Shown: one piece after another, positions 1 through 12,775 of the stretch | Layout: every line of letters starts with the position of its first letter | How positions within the stretch are numbered: the stretch's first letter is position 1 | Assembly (NCBI RefSeq): GCF_037975245.1 | Contig: NC_092580.1 | Coordinates: forward strand, 21,812,501 to 21,876,500 | Length of the DNA stretch: 64,000 bases | Direction: 5' to 3' | Source: Apostichopus japonicus | Lineage: Eukaryota; Echinodermata; Holothuroidea; Aspidochirotida; Stichopodidae | Program-made: the position numbers and the translations under genes | Notes under the pieces: generated by a model | Seen by the model: only the letters and a program-made list of their open reading frames with translations | What the model was told of the DNA's origin: nothing | The model's database searches: none

Positions 1-165
1 ACGTCCAGTACTGATTATCATAAGGCCTGCATGTTGTGACTGGTACGTCCTGTACCGATTACTGTTGGGCATGTGACAGGTACGTCTCGTACTGATTACT
101 ACAGGGCATGTTATGAGTTGTGACTGGTACGTCCCTTACTAATTACTATAGGGTATGTTGTGATA
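1..165. repeat. short tandem array cut by the window edge
   Basis: About four imperfect units of 37-47 bp, each with a core like TGGTACGTCC-TACTGATTACT followed by GGGCATGTTGTGA. Unit starts (ACGTC) fall near 1, 45, 82 and 129. The first unit is truncated by the window start, so the array probably continues to the left. Confidence 0.8.
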
Positions 166-2387
166 CTGGGTAAGGGGGAAGGGGGAGGGGTATAGGTACA
201 CAAACTATACTCAAGGTAACAGCAAATATGCAAGGTTCTTAACTTCTTATTTTAAAGCAACATTTGCCGTCTGATTTGAAGATGTTCGATTTGATTATCT
301 AATTACGATGCAGTTCATTGGCTTTAAATGTTCAAACTTATTTCCATCAACTTATAATTGCTGCTTGCAAAACGTGCGCAAAATACCGATTTGAACTGCA
401 GGGACCTCTGCCCTGCATCAATGTTCTCTGCTTTGATAATTTCATCTGTCTGGGGCGCGTAAAACCGGGGTTAAACCCACGCCAGCAATCAACACATTGT
501 AAAAAATGCCATGCTATAATTAGTACACACTGAATCCTGGAAATGAACATTATTTGTGTCTTATTTTTTAATGCGTGCCTGGGAGCTTAGGAGCCATGCA
601 ATTTGCTATGTAACACGGATGGATACGGTCATTGCGCGCGCATATTCGTGTCCGCAAGAGCTGCAGAGTGAAACCAGAATTTAACATCAGTCGCTATGGA
701 AATATATCTAGCCAAGTCCCAACAGTATACACACACAATGCCAAGTTTGTTCACGCGACGTATGCACATCAGTTATGAGTAATACTGTGAAATATCCGTT
801 CTTCGAAATCGAACTAAGATATACTTTCTATGAATTTGGTCGAGACAAGTCCTATTACTAGATACCGCGAAGTCGTAATTAGGATAGGTAACGCTATGTA
901 CTGGTCGCTGAACGCATTCATTGTACCGTGGTTGTCACATATACAATAGCAGACAATAAATAAAAGAATACTGCTGTAGTAACAATGCCCTCTGTGTTGA
1001 GTCCTCAACAATAGCGCTTTTTGACTACAACGACTGCGTGCGTTCATGCACAGTATTAATCTATAGTTTCGCTTCGTGGATTTGTGTACATAAATTCTAT
1101 TTAGTCCTGTTGATTGCAGCACTCCCACTTACGAGGATCTTCGGGCAGTTCGTGTATAACGTTATTGTATCTTAAAATAGAACAACACAAAGAGGTAAAA
1201 TTTTGCAATTGCACAATTAAGATCCGGGTGATATTTCGATCCAATTCCCAAGTTCTATTTCGAGATATGTTTATCGAAAGCCACAATGTTTTGCTCTCTT
1301 GCAAAGTAAACTCGAAGCAAACAAGCTTGTGTGGTGTAATATATCCTACTTACTATTCTACAGTAGAACCTTTCCCCAATTGTATGTTTCTTGTGTACAC
1401 ACTTTGAGTGAAAAAGTTCGTCGATAAATGCAGTCTTTTCAGGTAATTTTAGTATTCTTCGATGCTATTTTACACATCCCTCATTAAGTCGACTAGTCAC
1501 GTGTCATATCAGCTCCATGGTATTAAACTGCTTTCTTACGACACCAAATCACTTCGTCGGAAGCAACTATAGTTTTACCCGTATTATGTTTGCTTACAAA
1601 GTACACTGTTAATGGATCTATCGAAAGCATTACGTTTGCAGCAGTGACCAAACGTACACAATAGATGTTGTAACATAACAATCTTTCGACAAGAGTTGAA
1701 AAACAAGTACTTGGAAAGACAACCTGTATAGTAGGTTTCCAGAACTTTAGTTGTTCCAAGCACCGGTGCGTTCAATGACATTGAAATGACCTTCCATTGA
1801 TAAGTTTATTGTTTGGTAACGTCATGTATTTCACATGTTTTAATCATTTCGAACCTGCTGAATGACCTTCATTTTCCAGGTTTGTCGCTAAGGGAATTAC
1901 GTCACACTGTGAGGTCAACGGTCATGTGGTACGTGAAAATCCGTTTAGAAACTGGAAACTGCAGCACATGTCTCATATAGACGCGTAAACCATATATACT
2001 TGCATTCATGAATAAACGTGCGCCACGCTGCGCTAAGTGACGTATTAAAATTCAGTATAGAGCTGCATTGTTAGTAAGGGATTTCAGGGGAAATCCTGTC
2101 TGACCCGCCTTATGGAATGTACGTCTTATTCACCAAGTATACAGTTACACAATACAGTCGTGTTAATGTCATACAGGAGACTAACAAGTGTTTTACACTT
2201 GTAATGAAAATGTTAAGTGAGCAATACTTTCGATTAACCTTTGACCCCCGCCATACAGTGTAGTTTTAAGATCCTAAGCAGACCCATGCAGTCTGATGGG
2301 TTGGTACAATAGATACAATAACGTGTGATGATTTTGTTGAAATATTGCATGTATTTATATATGTATACTCTATGCACAGTTTATGTA
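166..2387. other. non-coding, nothing recognised
   Basis: Short ORFs on both strands (up to 104 codons) show no recognisable domain and no convincing splice-site pairs. No repeat structure of note was seen. Confidence 0.6.
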
Positions 2388-2698
2388 CAGGGATGTGTTC
2401 ATACTGGGCGGCACCGGGCGGCTGCGCCCAGCAGTTCTGAATACCGCCCAGCAAAAACAGTATTTTAAACATTTCCGCCCGGCACTTATTGATGATAATT
2501 TAACAAATTTGACCATAACCAAAATCTGGGAGAATACATGGCACAGAATAGAAAACATAGCACCACCTAAGCATACTTCATGTTCAAAATTTGTCCAGTG
2601 GGGAAGGGGTACCCCGCCCATGAGATCCCTCTCCAAGGGTGTGGATCACACTACCGCACAATCTGCCAGGCACTCAAATATTCCTGAGCACATCCCTG
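2388..2698. mobile_element. non-autonomous hAT-like DNA transposon (311 bp)
   Basis: The element is bounded by 14-bp terminal inverted repeats with one mismatch: CAGGGATGTGTTCA at 2388-2401, and TGAGCACATCCCTG at 2685-2698. It is flanked on both sides by TATGTA (2382-2387 and 2699-2704), which would be a target-site duplication; hAT elements usually make 8 bp, so this could be a decayed 8-bp duplication. The interior is locally GC-rich (GGGCGGC / GCCGCCC-type motifs), unlike its surroundings. The 113-codon ORF inside it shows no transposase motifs. Termini beginning CAGGG are typical of hAT elements; the superfamily call is inference. Confidence 0.7.
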
Positions 2699-5600
2699 TA
2701 TGTATATTAGGTATCGAAACATGACTATAGTTATAAAGAAACTGGATTTCCTCCTTTGTTGGCTTACTTGCGCAAACTATGGTCACTGCAATGGTGAAGA
2801 ACCCGAGTGCCACAATATCTCCCTGATTTGATATCTCCCTCGTGGCGCTCACGTTAAAGTCTCAATACCGGTAAGTGTTTGCTGATGAATTTCGGAAAAC
2901 AAACTTACGAAGCAGATTCAATGTTTCTTATTCTTATAAATGCACTCTGACCAGGTGGGTTTACTGGAGATAAGCTGTCGCAATCGAAAGAAAGAATTTA
3001 TTTTCTGTTGCCCTTATGGCGCGAACGATTTACCGTAAAATCACTGCGACCGCCCATATCAGCATGTTCATTACACTAATGTAACCTATATATTCCCCTA
3101 TCGTCCTCCACGTGTCCTCCACGGAGGACACGTCTGAAAACACATGTTTATTCATTGCAATGGAAGGAAATGACACAATTTCGCAAGCTACATCGGTAAG
3201 ACCGAAAGAAAGATACTTTTCCAGAGAAGGGACCTAGCCACGAAAGTGAAAGTAGTCCTAGGCCTAACGGTCATAAAAAAACAGAGAGATTGATTGGCGC
3301 ATGATCTGTTGGGCTGGGGTATGCAAATTTTGATTGACGTTTGTAGAATCTACGGACTCGTTAAGAAATCTTGCGAATTTTATTCAGCTCAAAATGTTTA
3401 ACGACAGATAACTGAATAACAATCATGAATATCGATATGGAAATTGCATAGAACGGTGTCATTTCCACAGAGCTTTTAGTGCAGTAAATCGGAAAGGTCG
3501 AAGTTTTAATTTGGCCAAAACGTACTGGAAGAATGCATGCAGTTCACTTACAGTGAACATAATGTTATGGTGTGTTTCCGTAGCTGGCGATAAAAGTGAC
3601 GCTTAAAATCCGGACGATAAAACCAGGTTCACCGTAGTATGTACTTTGCATAGTCTATGGATTGTTGTATGCAGAGTAGGTACATTTTTACTATGAAAGC
3701 AATCAAGCCTTTTATCAAGGCCCCGTAAACAATGGAGAGGATGGGTTTTCTGAATATGTAGCCACCGAAACAGGAATGGAGTTCGTGTATATACCAGTCA
3801 GTTTATTCCCCTTTTGTAACTGCTGCCTCAACCACCCTGCTTGTAACAGGTGTGATATGCGTATTAGATAAAAGAAACGGCTGAATCGAAGGCTCGCCAT
3901 CGTCACCTCGTCGAATGCCTTGATTTCCTCTTTTCATCCGTTGTGGTTGTTAACTTACGTCAAATGAAATCAATACTTCCCGTTGACGGTTATAAAGGCT
4001 ATACACGACATGGTAAAGAAAGAAAAAAAGTAAACCTATCTTAAACTATAAGTGCATGGCAAGAAACAAACCAGGAACATGTAAATGCTCAGAATTAAGA
4101 TGTTGACGATGTTAAGTTTCGTCAATCTCATATTTGCACATCTAAGTGTAATGTCTTGTATATATCCCTCCTTCCATGCAAGAGCATTATAGCCATAGTT
4201 TTAGCGAAACTTCAAAAATGCACATACAAATAAAATTAAAATACTAAAACTATAAAGTTCAGCAATCATTGAAAGTGACAATGTTTATCGTTCATATGTA
4301 GAAGCATTACTGTCGTGCGATATATCGCTCTTTATATATATTGTACTGTATCGTATATAGTTCGGTGTTTGGGATGTGTATTGCATGCAGGCTTGTAACT
4401 CTTTCGGGTCAATTCAGACCTTAGCTATACTGTTATATGTTGCAAGACTAAGACAATGTGAATACTCGTGACTATTTAGTCAAAACTTGCTAAATCGCCA
4501 CAAAAAAAAAACAAAAAAACACTATACTGATTTTTTTCTTTATGCTTGCATAAACTGTATACTAATGTTATGTGGGTCGGTTCTTTCTATATTGCGACAT
4601 GGACATTCGAGTGGGCGAGTTTGTCACCGGTGGCAACAATATACTGCTGACAGCAACGAGGCCAAAATATTTTGATTTCAACGTCGTCGTTTCATCAAAA
4701 TCCACCCTCAGATCGGTCTTTCGCATGACACCCCGGTCCTGTTGGGTTGTGGTGTGGTGCCACATGGTTGAGTAGTGGTGCCACATGAGTGGATGGTGGT
4801 GCTTGGCACCCCAAGAAACCTGTAATTTTTGGAAGAGGTCAAACCTTATTTGGAGTCAGCGGAAGACAAATCCTGAAAACTTGGTAAACACAAGTTATTC
4901 CAAAAGTAAAACTACCCTAATATCAGTCTCACAGAAGTCTTGGAGATATTGTGAAGATATCGCCAAGCTCCCCGTTGGCGTTCTGCAGTGTTCGTTTAAG
5001 GTTTGATCTTAGATCGCTATGGACTTGCAAGTTGATCGAAACGAAAGGATTGATTACCATAAGTCATTGCATAAACCAAGATTATGAAGGAAGTAAGAAA
5101 GGAAAGTGAAAGAAGGAAGCGAAAATGATCATAAAATTTCTCCGGCCTTTTTCCGCTTGAGAAAATTACTACAAAGAGGATATACGAGCAACTTTACAGA
5201 GAATACGTTTTTATTGTCCATCATGCGTATATATATATATATGCATATGTGATGTGTGTAGGCTGGTCACGAATCCTATATACCAGTTTCGTTTGGCTAC
5301 AAGTATATAGATATCCAGTCATAAAAGAAAGTTTTGAAAAGATGCCATGATATTCCGGTGAAATTGTAAGGACCGGTTATTATTCTTTGATAACATCAGC
5401 TCATAATATGAAGCTTTTAGTTTCTTTGTTCCTTGTAATTTCTATCCGTATTCAAATGTAGAAATTAAAACAGAGAAGCGGCGCTTAGCATTTTGTGACA
5501 ACGTCAAACTAATTTGTAGGCTCTTTGGTCGATGCGCCGTTTGCGTGCTGTTGTCGCAATTGGCCTGTGATGGTCTCTCATGTTTCAACGTGAGCGTCAC

Positions 5601-6837
5601 TCAGTGTTGTAGAAACCATACCTACATAAAACCGCGGGGGCTGCACGATCATCAATGCTCATTAATTGTGGCGCTTTGAAACAACAACGAGTTTTGGTCT
5701 GTAACAGGCCAACTCAATTTTACACAAGCGTAACTTCTTAGTTCTGCCATATTTACGCACGTGATCAGACTAGAATTATTCGTTATCATTATTATGTAGG
5801 CGTATATACCTCCCTGGAATTTTCACGGCTTTTATGTTTGTTATTCATATCGGCAATAACCTGAACAACGAGAAAAAAAAATGAAGGGTTTTTGCATTTC
5901 GAAGTTACGAAACAAGCATCTGATATATAGCTGACGGGAATATTTCATCTTTAAGCTCAGAGCTAATCTGATGTGTGGGCGATAATGATTTCATAACATG
6001 TCAAGCGTTCGATAAGTTCATAAATGAATTATTACATATAGGCCTAAATGATTATAGTGAAACAAAGAGTGACCAGTCTTGGTGAAAAATATAAGTAGAA
6101 GAAAGTGAGAACGGGAATCGTTTTTACAAATTCAATAAGGAGTGGCCCGTTTTGAAGAAGATATATATCAAAACAGGGAAAACGGGAATAATTTTTTATA
6201 TTTTTTTACCAGCGTTCTTTAACAGCGCTTTTGTACGGTTGCTCGCAGTAATCGATATGAATATTAAAAATGTAATTTAATAGTCGAGAGATCGACTGTT
6301 AATGTCGTATGGTTTTCATATATATACACGTGCACAAGTCGACACTTTGGCTTCTACCTTTCTTATGTACTTCCTGGGCCATCGTACTTTCTCCTAATTG
6401 TTTCCTTGTATTTTGTATTTCGCGTATATGTGTTATCATCTGGTGCTGTTTATTGTATATGATGTTGTCTCATGTGTAACTTTTCAGGACTATGGTGTAT
6501 ATTGTGTATAGACTGAGTATATATGCTTTATCCAAACGACATCAATGATTGATTAACTAAATCGGTTTGACTCGCTGGTACTGTATACGCAAATTACTGT
6601 CGTTTGGTTACTGAATGCTATACTTAATGGTGGCCTGCATGGTCAAATTAGCGCGCATAAAATAATGTGAACTTTTCTTTGTGGTAAATAATTACCTGGC
6701 GATATTTTCCACGTGTTGTCTGCATGGTTTATTGAGTTGAGTACTTTGTTATGAGGAATTGATATTTGATCTCGGTTGATTAAAATGGTTGAAACTTTTT
6801 TATAGTGCCATTATGTAGTATGGGGGGGGGGGTAGTT
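2699..6837. other. non-coding, nothing recognised
   Basis: AT-rich sequence with only short ORFs of no recognisable type. A small (TA)n run lies near 5228-5242. No RNA gene or conserved domain was seen. Confidence 0.6.
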
Positions 6838-7135
6838 TGGGGGTATATATGGAGGGAACGGCCGGATCACGTGCCTGCCGAAGTAGTCTGTAAATTGTAA
6901 TTTGATACAAGTTATCGCATAATCTGATAGTCATACTCTGATAGTCATATGGCAGTACTTTCCATACCAGCACTTAGCGACACGTGGGGTGTATAGTCGA
7001 TCCGTTTGAGGGTATATATGGAGGGAACGGCCGGATCACGTGCCTCCCGAAGTAGTCTGTAAATTGTCATTTGATACAAGTCATCGCATCATCTGATAGT
7101 AATATGCCAGTACTTTCCGTACTAGCACTTAGAGA
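6838..7135. repeat. two-copy direct repeat (about 130-170 bp unit)
   Basis: The block starting GGGTATATATGGAGGGAACG near 6841 recurs almost unchanged at about 7010. Both copies share the CGGCCGGATCACGTGCCT core, AAGTAGTCTGTAAATTGT, and the CAGTACTTTCC...AGCACTTAG tail. The first copy has an extra internal duplication of ATCTGATAGTCATA. Confidence 0.85.
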
Positions 7136-7547
7136 GCCATTTTCTCCATTATGACATCATAGAAAGCCAAATAAATTCGCAAACTTCCATTCGCAAACCA
7201 GTTAGGGAGGTTATCATACATAATGGTATCATTTTGCGTGTACTATATAGACAATATGCCATCTGCTATTTGTAGCGGTATATCATTTGACCAACCATTA
7301 GACTGACAACATTCACCTCACCATTTAAGAGAGGAACAACATTCCCCTGATTGCCCCACCCGCCCCCTCACCCTCAGTAAGAGAGATAAGTGACCTTCGC
7401 TCCACCATGCGAGATAATGCAACATTCGCATTAGTCCACGCCATGCATGAGTAGCACCAATAGCTCCACCATTAGAGATAATCATGTCGTTGCTCCAGCA
7501 TTCGCACTACACATAAGGCTAATCCAAGGTAAAACCTGCCTGCTACA

Positions 7548-8025
7548 TCCATGGACAATACAACAATGTCATAACTATGGTTCATAACTGTATGCAGTTA
7601 AACCATGGGTCCTACTTCCATGGTAAAACCATGGATAATAACTGTATGCAGTTATACTAATATGTAGGCGTATCCTTGGGAAAATACTGCCACGGTATAA
7701 CCATGGGTAGTGTTATAACAATGGTTAATCACTGCATGCAGTTAATACCAGCTTGCAGGTGTTACCATGGTTAATCATTTCCACGTTATAACCATGGTTA
7801 ATGACTGCATACAGTTATAACCATGGGCAATACTAACTTGCAGGTGTAACCATGGTTAAACATTTCCATGGTATAACCTATGACTGCAAACAGTTATAAC
7901 CATGGGCAATACTAACTTGTAGGTGTAACCATGGTTAAACATTACCATGGTTAATGACTGCATGCAGTTATAACCACGGACAAAACTGTCTTTCAGATGT
8001 AACTATGGGTAAGTACTTCCATGGA
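7548..8025. repeat. palindrome-rich tandem array (CCATGG / ACTGCATGCAGT)
   Basis: Six copies of an ACTGCATGCAGTTA-like palindrome begin at 7587, 7641, 7731, 7803, 7882 and 7957, so the unit is 54-90 bp. Between them are repeated TAACCATGGTTA palindromes and a spacer AATACTAACTTGCAGGTG. Almost every unit contains two or three self-complementary segments. Confidence 0.85.
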
Positions 8026-8632
8026 ACAACAACATTCGCACTGCTCCATATAGTAACATTTGCTCCATAACTAAGCAGCAAAATGTTACCCTATACAAAT
8101 ATGATGCAAAAAACGGTCGAAATCCTTGCCTAAGCGATTACAGAAATTCTTCTCGGAATTTGGAACAGCACACGTACTAGTACCCTCTATATAACTCAAT
8201 ATCCTTCAATGTACTGCAGCACACATCATAGTGTAGACACACACACACGTACGATCAGCATGTGAACTTAACACAGCCGGATGTATCTGCTATAACATAT
8301 GGTTGTTTCCCGGAAGTTAAGAGTACCGCATGATATTACGTTAGTAAAGTAAGTCCGAAGATAGCAGGCGATCCAAGTACTACTACTACTATTACACAGC
8401 CTCCACAGTGTTGTTAACATACAATGCAGCAACAAGCAGTGTTCGAACCAGTACGTTTATATTTTATAGTAGCAAAAAAATCTATATCGACCAGCATTGC
8501 ATATATCATATAGAGGAATGGATTATTAACATTATTGTGAAATTGCCTTCTGTGCCGTGTGAATTACAAAATGCGTAATCTTTGAACAGCTGTATGACAA
8601 GTTGTTTGCTTTTTTTCCCCCCTGGTCGACAG
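8026..8632. other. non-coding upstream of the first candidate ELK exon
   Basis: Contains short runs of CA and TAC repeats (8235-8250, 8370-8390). Immediately before 8633 is a strong pyrimidine tract (CTTTTTTTCCCCCCTGGTCGACAG), i.e. a splice acceptor rather than a promoter, so an earlier exon or transcription start should lie further left. None was recognised. Confidence 0.5.
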
Positions 8633-8758
8633 ATAAGAAAAGAGGAACCATCAAAAACAGGGATAACCAAACAACGTTGCTATTACAGAAGTCAGCAGAA
8701 TATAAACTACGTACAACAGTGCATTCCAAATTTGAGCCATTGGATAGTATATATCGAG

Positions 8759-8840
8759 ATGAGTGGGTCATCCCCTGCGCCTCCAGTGGCGCATCAACAT
8801 TCGACCAAGGAAAATTGGTCTTTCAAAGAGTACAAAACAG
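8759..8840 (+). CDS. ELK: candidate 5' coding exon of the ELK-like gene (exon 8633-8840)
   Basis: Seen: a strong acceptor (long pyrimidine run, CGACAG ending at 8632) and a usable donor CAG|GTTTGTGAG at 8841 bound a 208-nt exon. One frame is open throughout. It has an in-frame ATG at 8759 with G at -3, and reads MSGSSPAPPVAHQ..., then TKENWSFKEYKT. It ends in phase 1 and joins the exon at 15017 and then 22974 without a stop. A second frame is also open within this exon but hits a stop just after the junction with 15017. Inferred: this supplies the first 27 residues (plus a split codon) of an N-terminal extension before the ETS domain. The extension matches no domain I know. The true start could lie in an earlier exon, since the frame is open to 8633, or at the methionine at 22976. 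A 5'UTR-only exon remains possible. Confidence 0.45.
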
Positions 8841-11356
8841 GTTTGTGAGACATTTTCCCTTTCCTCCAACCCCCCCCCCCCCCACCACCCCCTCTCTCTC
8901 TCAACTGTTATGATAGTTATAGTAGGTAACCTTTTCAGGAAAAAAGAATAGCCCATGTTTTAATCTTGGGAGTTTCATGTGGTATCCTTAAGAAGCTATA
9001 CCAGCACAAAGGTACCACATTGCAATTAATGTTAACGTATACAGGAATTACGTATGTGTTTGTGACCTACAGTAAGTTGATTCAGCATGTGCGGTAAATA
9101 CCTGTTGCTCCATTGCTGACAGTGCAAGTGTGATAATTAATTTACCAGCATTATTAATATCGTTTACTGTACCGTCGACATAAATCTGAAAATCCTGTGA
9201 AGCTTTGGTGTTCAACGTTTCAATAGCATCGCCGCTCGGCTTCCAAACCAACCAACCAATGCATCATGCATTTAATAACGTATAACAGAAGAAATATGGA
9301 CCAGTTGTATTTTACTTCATAAATTAAAGTGTAATGTTCTCATTAGAAATAAACAAAGAGTCCTTTCTCATGAATTTTGTAAACGTGCAGCGGCTTAAGC
9401 AGGAAGGTTGTTTCCCGAAAAGGAATGTTTAACTTCGACTATCCAGATACATTATACACTTCTGTAATATCTATTCTACTGTAAGAAACCATTTAGTTTA
9501 TTCCCTAATTTGTTATATTATTTTGACATATATTCAAGTAAACGACTTTGTGAATTTCCTAGGCTTTGTATAGGATCAAAGACGATAATGATTTGAACAC
9601 TTTAGCCAATGACCGAGAAAAAAAACGAAAAAAAAAAAACTGACCAACGTTGGTCGTCGATCTTGGTTGCGTACGATACTGCGGCACGATGACATTATGG
9701 TATTACCATTCATATTAATGTCTAAGATAAAATCTACGAGAGTGCAAAATGAGGCCGCCGTGGACTCTGCACTTAGTGCGGTATGGGTGCATCTCATATC
9801 CTCGGTGCATCCCCGTGTATGAACTGTGAACCAACATGTGTCTCTCTCTGTAGGCTTATTATTGTTTACAGTACATTTTATCAACAACAAGATACCACCC
9901 TTCTGCATGATCACACATTATAGACTCAGTCCTGCCGGAGAAAGACTCAGAGCAGAGATTTTGCTCAGTGTTTGTTGTTGTCATTCTTTGAAGGCTATCA
10001 GTGTATAATCCGCCATGTTAGAAGGCTAATAATGACTTCAAAGGTTTCAAAATTACTTTCTAGGGGGTTCCCTACCCATCCAGTCATTCGCATGTATACA
10101 TATTATTGAAAAGCGACAGTAAGTTTAATGAGACATATATAAGTAAGATGCACCGAGGGAGGTATTTGAAAAAAAAAATGTTTTAATTAGTTTGAACATT
10201 AGTGACTGTTATTCCAGTTCACCGCATATTTGGCAGATATTACTGATGACCTGTCGTTTCTTTCCATTAAGCATTGTCTTAAAAAACGACCAATCTTCCA
10301 TGGTGCATTAACGCATGACGTCATCACGTATATCAAAATAATAATTTTCGTACAGGCCTATATATACTCACTGAATAGTACAGGTATATACTGAAGCTAG
10401 AATGGTCAGCTTCAGTGACTTCGCTCCTCGCTTACCTGTCTCCCCACAACTTTAGCACTATCGTTCTACCGTATCTAGAATGAACTTATAACCTTTTAAC
10501 ACTATGGCCGAACCCTCTAGCCAATTACCTCCCTTCTCGGACGTGTATTACATTGATTTGTCCATAGTCGGTTTCATTTTGCAATTGGGACAGGTAAATC
10601 CGCGTTCATTTAGCAATGTCGAAAGCGTAACTGTCATTTCGTCCAAATGTTCGGCGCATCATAAACATCTGAGCTTGTCAATTGCGTAACCGTTTGACAC
10701 AACACTGTTACAACATGGTGTGGTAGGTAGCTTAGCTACCTTTCAGATGCCCTTTATTTCCTGAGTGGTTCGACCTCAACTAACAACCTAACGAATTGAG
10801 ACATCAGACATATTATAGTATATAGCATGATCTCAAGACTTTTCACTGTCCTTGCCACGCTGTAAGATCACGAATGATATCACTAGTTGAGTTATACTTG
10901 TTTTCTATTAGTTCAATATAGTAGGTTTGAATTCATGCAGGTAGTATTATATCATTTTCAAGGGAAAATTCCATGTTGACGGTAAAAGTCCCATTGCGTG
11001 ATACATATTTGCATCTGTTACGGAAGTTACACATTTGTATAAAGTTGTAGCATGGTGTAATGATAAAATAAACGTATCGGCGTATTATAACATTACTATA
11101 CCGCATAGGTATTTATCGTGAAATATAGTTCCGTTTCCATCAAGCTTGAGAACCCCCGTCTGTCATTGTGCAAGATCACATTTAGCTATATATACAACCT
11201 CAAGATGCCTGAATTTTGTTATGTCATTATATCACGTGATTAAACGATCTGGGTACAGAATAATCGGCTAATGCAAAGACGTTCTCAGACCGTTGCGACA
11301 ATTTCATGGAATGTTTAATAGCACAACGTCCTCTCGTTATACTTCAATGTAATTGT

Positions 11357-11470
11357 TGTGACAGTATGTACATATCCTATCCTCTCTCTATCCGATAGAA
11401 ACAGGATACTGATACTGCTCATATACTCTCATTGCGAGTGCTTAGAAGCAGGACGTGAATGTACAGTATA
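11357..11470 (-). mobile_element. partial MITE copy, CCAGTTGGGACA family
   Basis: Segments such as GATAGAAACAGGATACTGAT, TACTGCTC and GCGAGTGCTTAGAAGCAGGACGTGA align with the inner part of the full elements at 30538-30753 and 50889-51089. It has the same orientation as the 50.9-kb copy. The outer ends have decayed and the CCAGTTGGGACA terminus is not visible here. Confidence 0.6.
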
Positions 11471-12204
11471 TAAAAGAAGAGCAAAACAAAATGTCTCAAA
11501 AGTGAGTGGACATTCTTTTCAGTTAATGCCGATATTGTGTAACCCTATGTTTACATCCGATGTTTAATCGGGGCTGATTGATTTTTAACCGTCTATTTTT
11601 AGGTTATCATTTACAGCAACGTTTGCCACAGTTATTTTTCAACTTTCGAGCTGGTGTACTTTAACACGCAATCTGACTGCTCGAAAGCGGAAGTATATAA
11701 CTACAGCACGTTTTTTGGACGTAAAACTTGAACTTGGATACTGTGTTGACAAACTCTGTACTTTATATAAGTAGTGGTTCAGACACCCTGTCGCTCTGTG
11801 AAATCATAGGGAAAATCCCGTAATGGACTGATGTCTTACGAGGGACCCCAGTCAGTAGATATACAGTCAAGCCCGCGACGGAGAAATTGCATGCATAATA
11901 TATGGTCGGTATATACCCTCGATTGTATAAAAACAATGGAACACATAGGTAAAAAAAAAAACAACCTTCAGTGCCATGTATAAAGTGTTAAAATAGCGAG
12001 CGGTAGTGTTTGTATTATCAGATGACAGGATACAAAGAGAAAGCTGCATATTTTTTGGTATGACTCGGAAGCCTCAGATATTATCTTAGTGTGTAATGGT
12101 CTAAAATAGTTTGATGACGTTATTCATATACTATACGTTAAACACAGTTATTAACCTTGGTAGTTTGGGCTCTTCGAAGAAATAGTATGTACGGTTGTAA
12201 CTGA

Positions 12205-12395
12205 CTGCAAATGACACACACACACGCACACTCATATACCACGTAACTGATCGAGAATGAACCCCCGCCCCGCCCTTCCATACACACACCCATATATCAG
12301 GTTATACGTGGAGAATACATGCCCCTTGATCGAGAATGATAAGACCCCCCTGACACACACACACACCCACAAGCACACCCATATATCACATGCAG
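12205..12395. repeat. CA-rich two-copy repeat
   Basis: TGATCGAGAATGA recurs at 12248 and 12327, 79 bp apart. Each copy is followed by a C-rich stretch, a CA microsatellite and a CCCATATATCA box. Confidence 0.75.
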
Positions 12396-12674
12396 GGCTA
12401 ACTTAAGGTTTGGTCGTTAAGTTCCCCCCTATAGAGACAGATCATCATGTCAATTTCATTTGATTTAGACATTAACAAGGAAACAACCAAAAACAAAATT
12501 TTGCTGAAGACACTACTGCGCCTTCAGCCAGTCACGTGTTGGTACCGATATTTATACGCGAGCACTTGTCTTAGTACCATATTGTTGCATCGACGGGGGA
12601 CTTTCTCTGAAGACAAACTGATAAAAGTTCATGCTTGAGAAATTCGCCGAAGCTGTGTATTACCTTTTTTTTTT

Positions 12675-12775
12675 AAATTTTCGGTTGTAGTAGGAACACT
12701 AAGGCGTTGACAGCCTTTCATACTGGATTAATTTTCGGTTCTAGTAGTAACACTATTGCGTTGACAGCCTTTCAT
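12675..12775. repeat. two-copy 55-bp direct repeat
   Basis: AATTTTCGGTT-TAGTAG-AACACT followed by GCGTTGACAGCCTTTCAT occurs at 12675-12721 and again at 12730-12775. Confidence 0.85.

Noticed and set aside
9048-9251. - strand ORF with protein-like composition (PSGDAIETLNTKASQDF...)
   Set aside because: No ATG, no acceptor before it, and no family recognised. Its amino-acid mix is suggestive but not enough.
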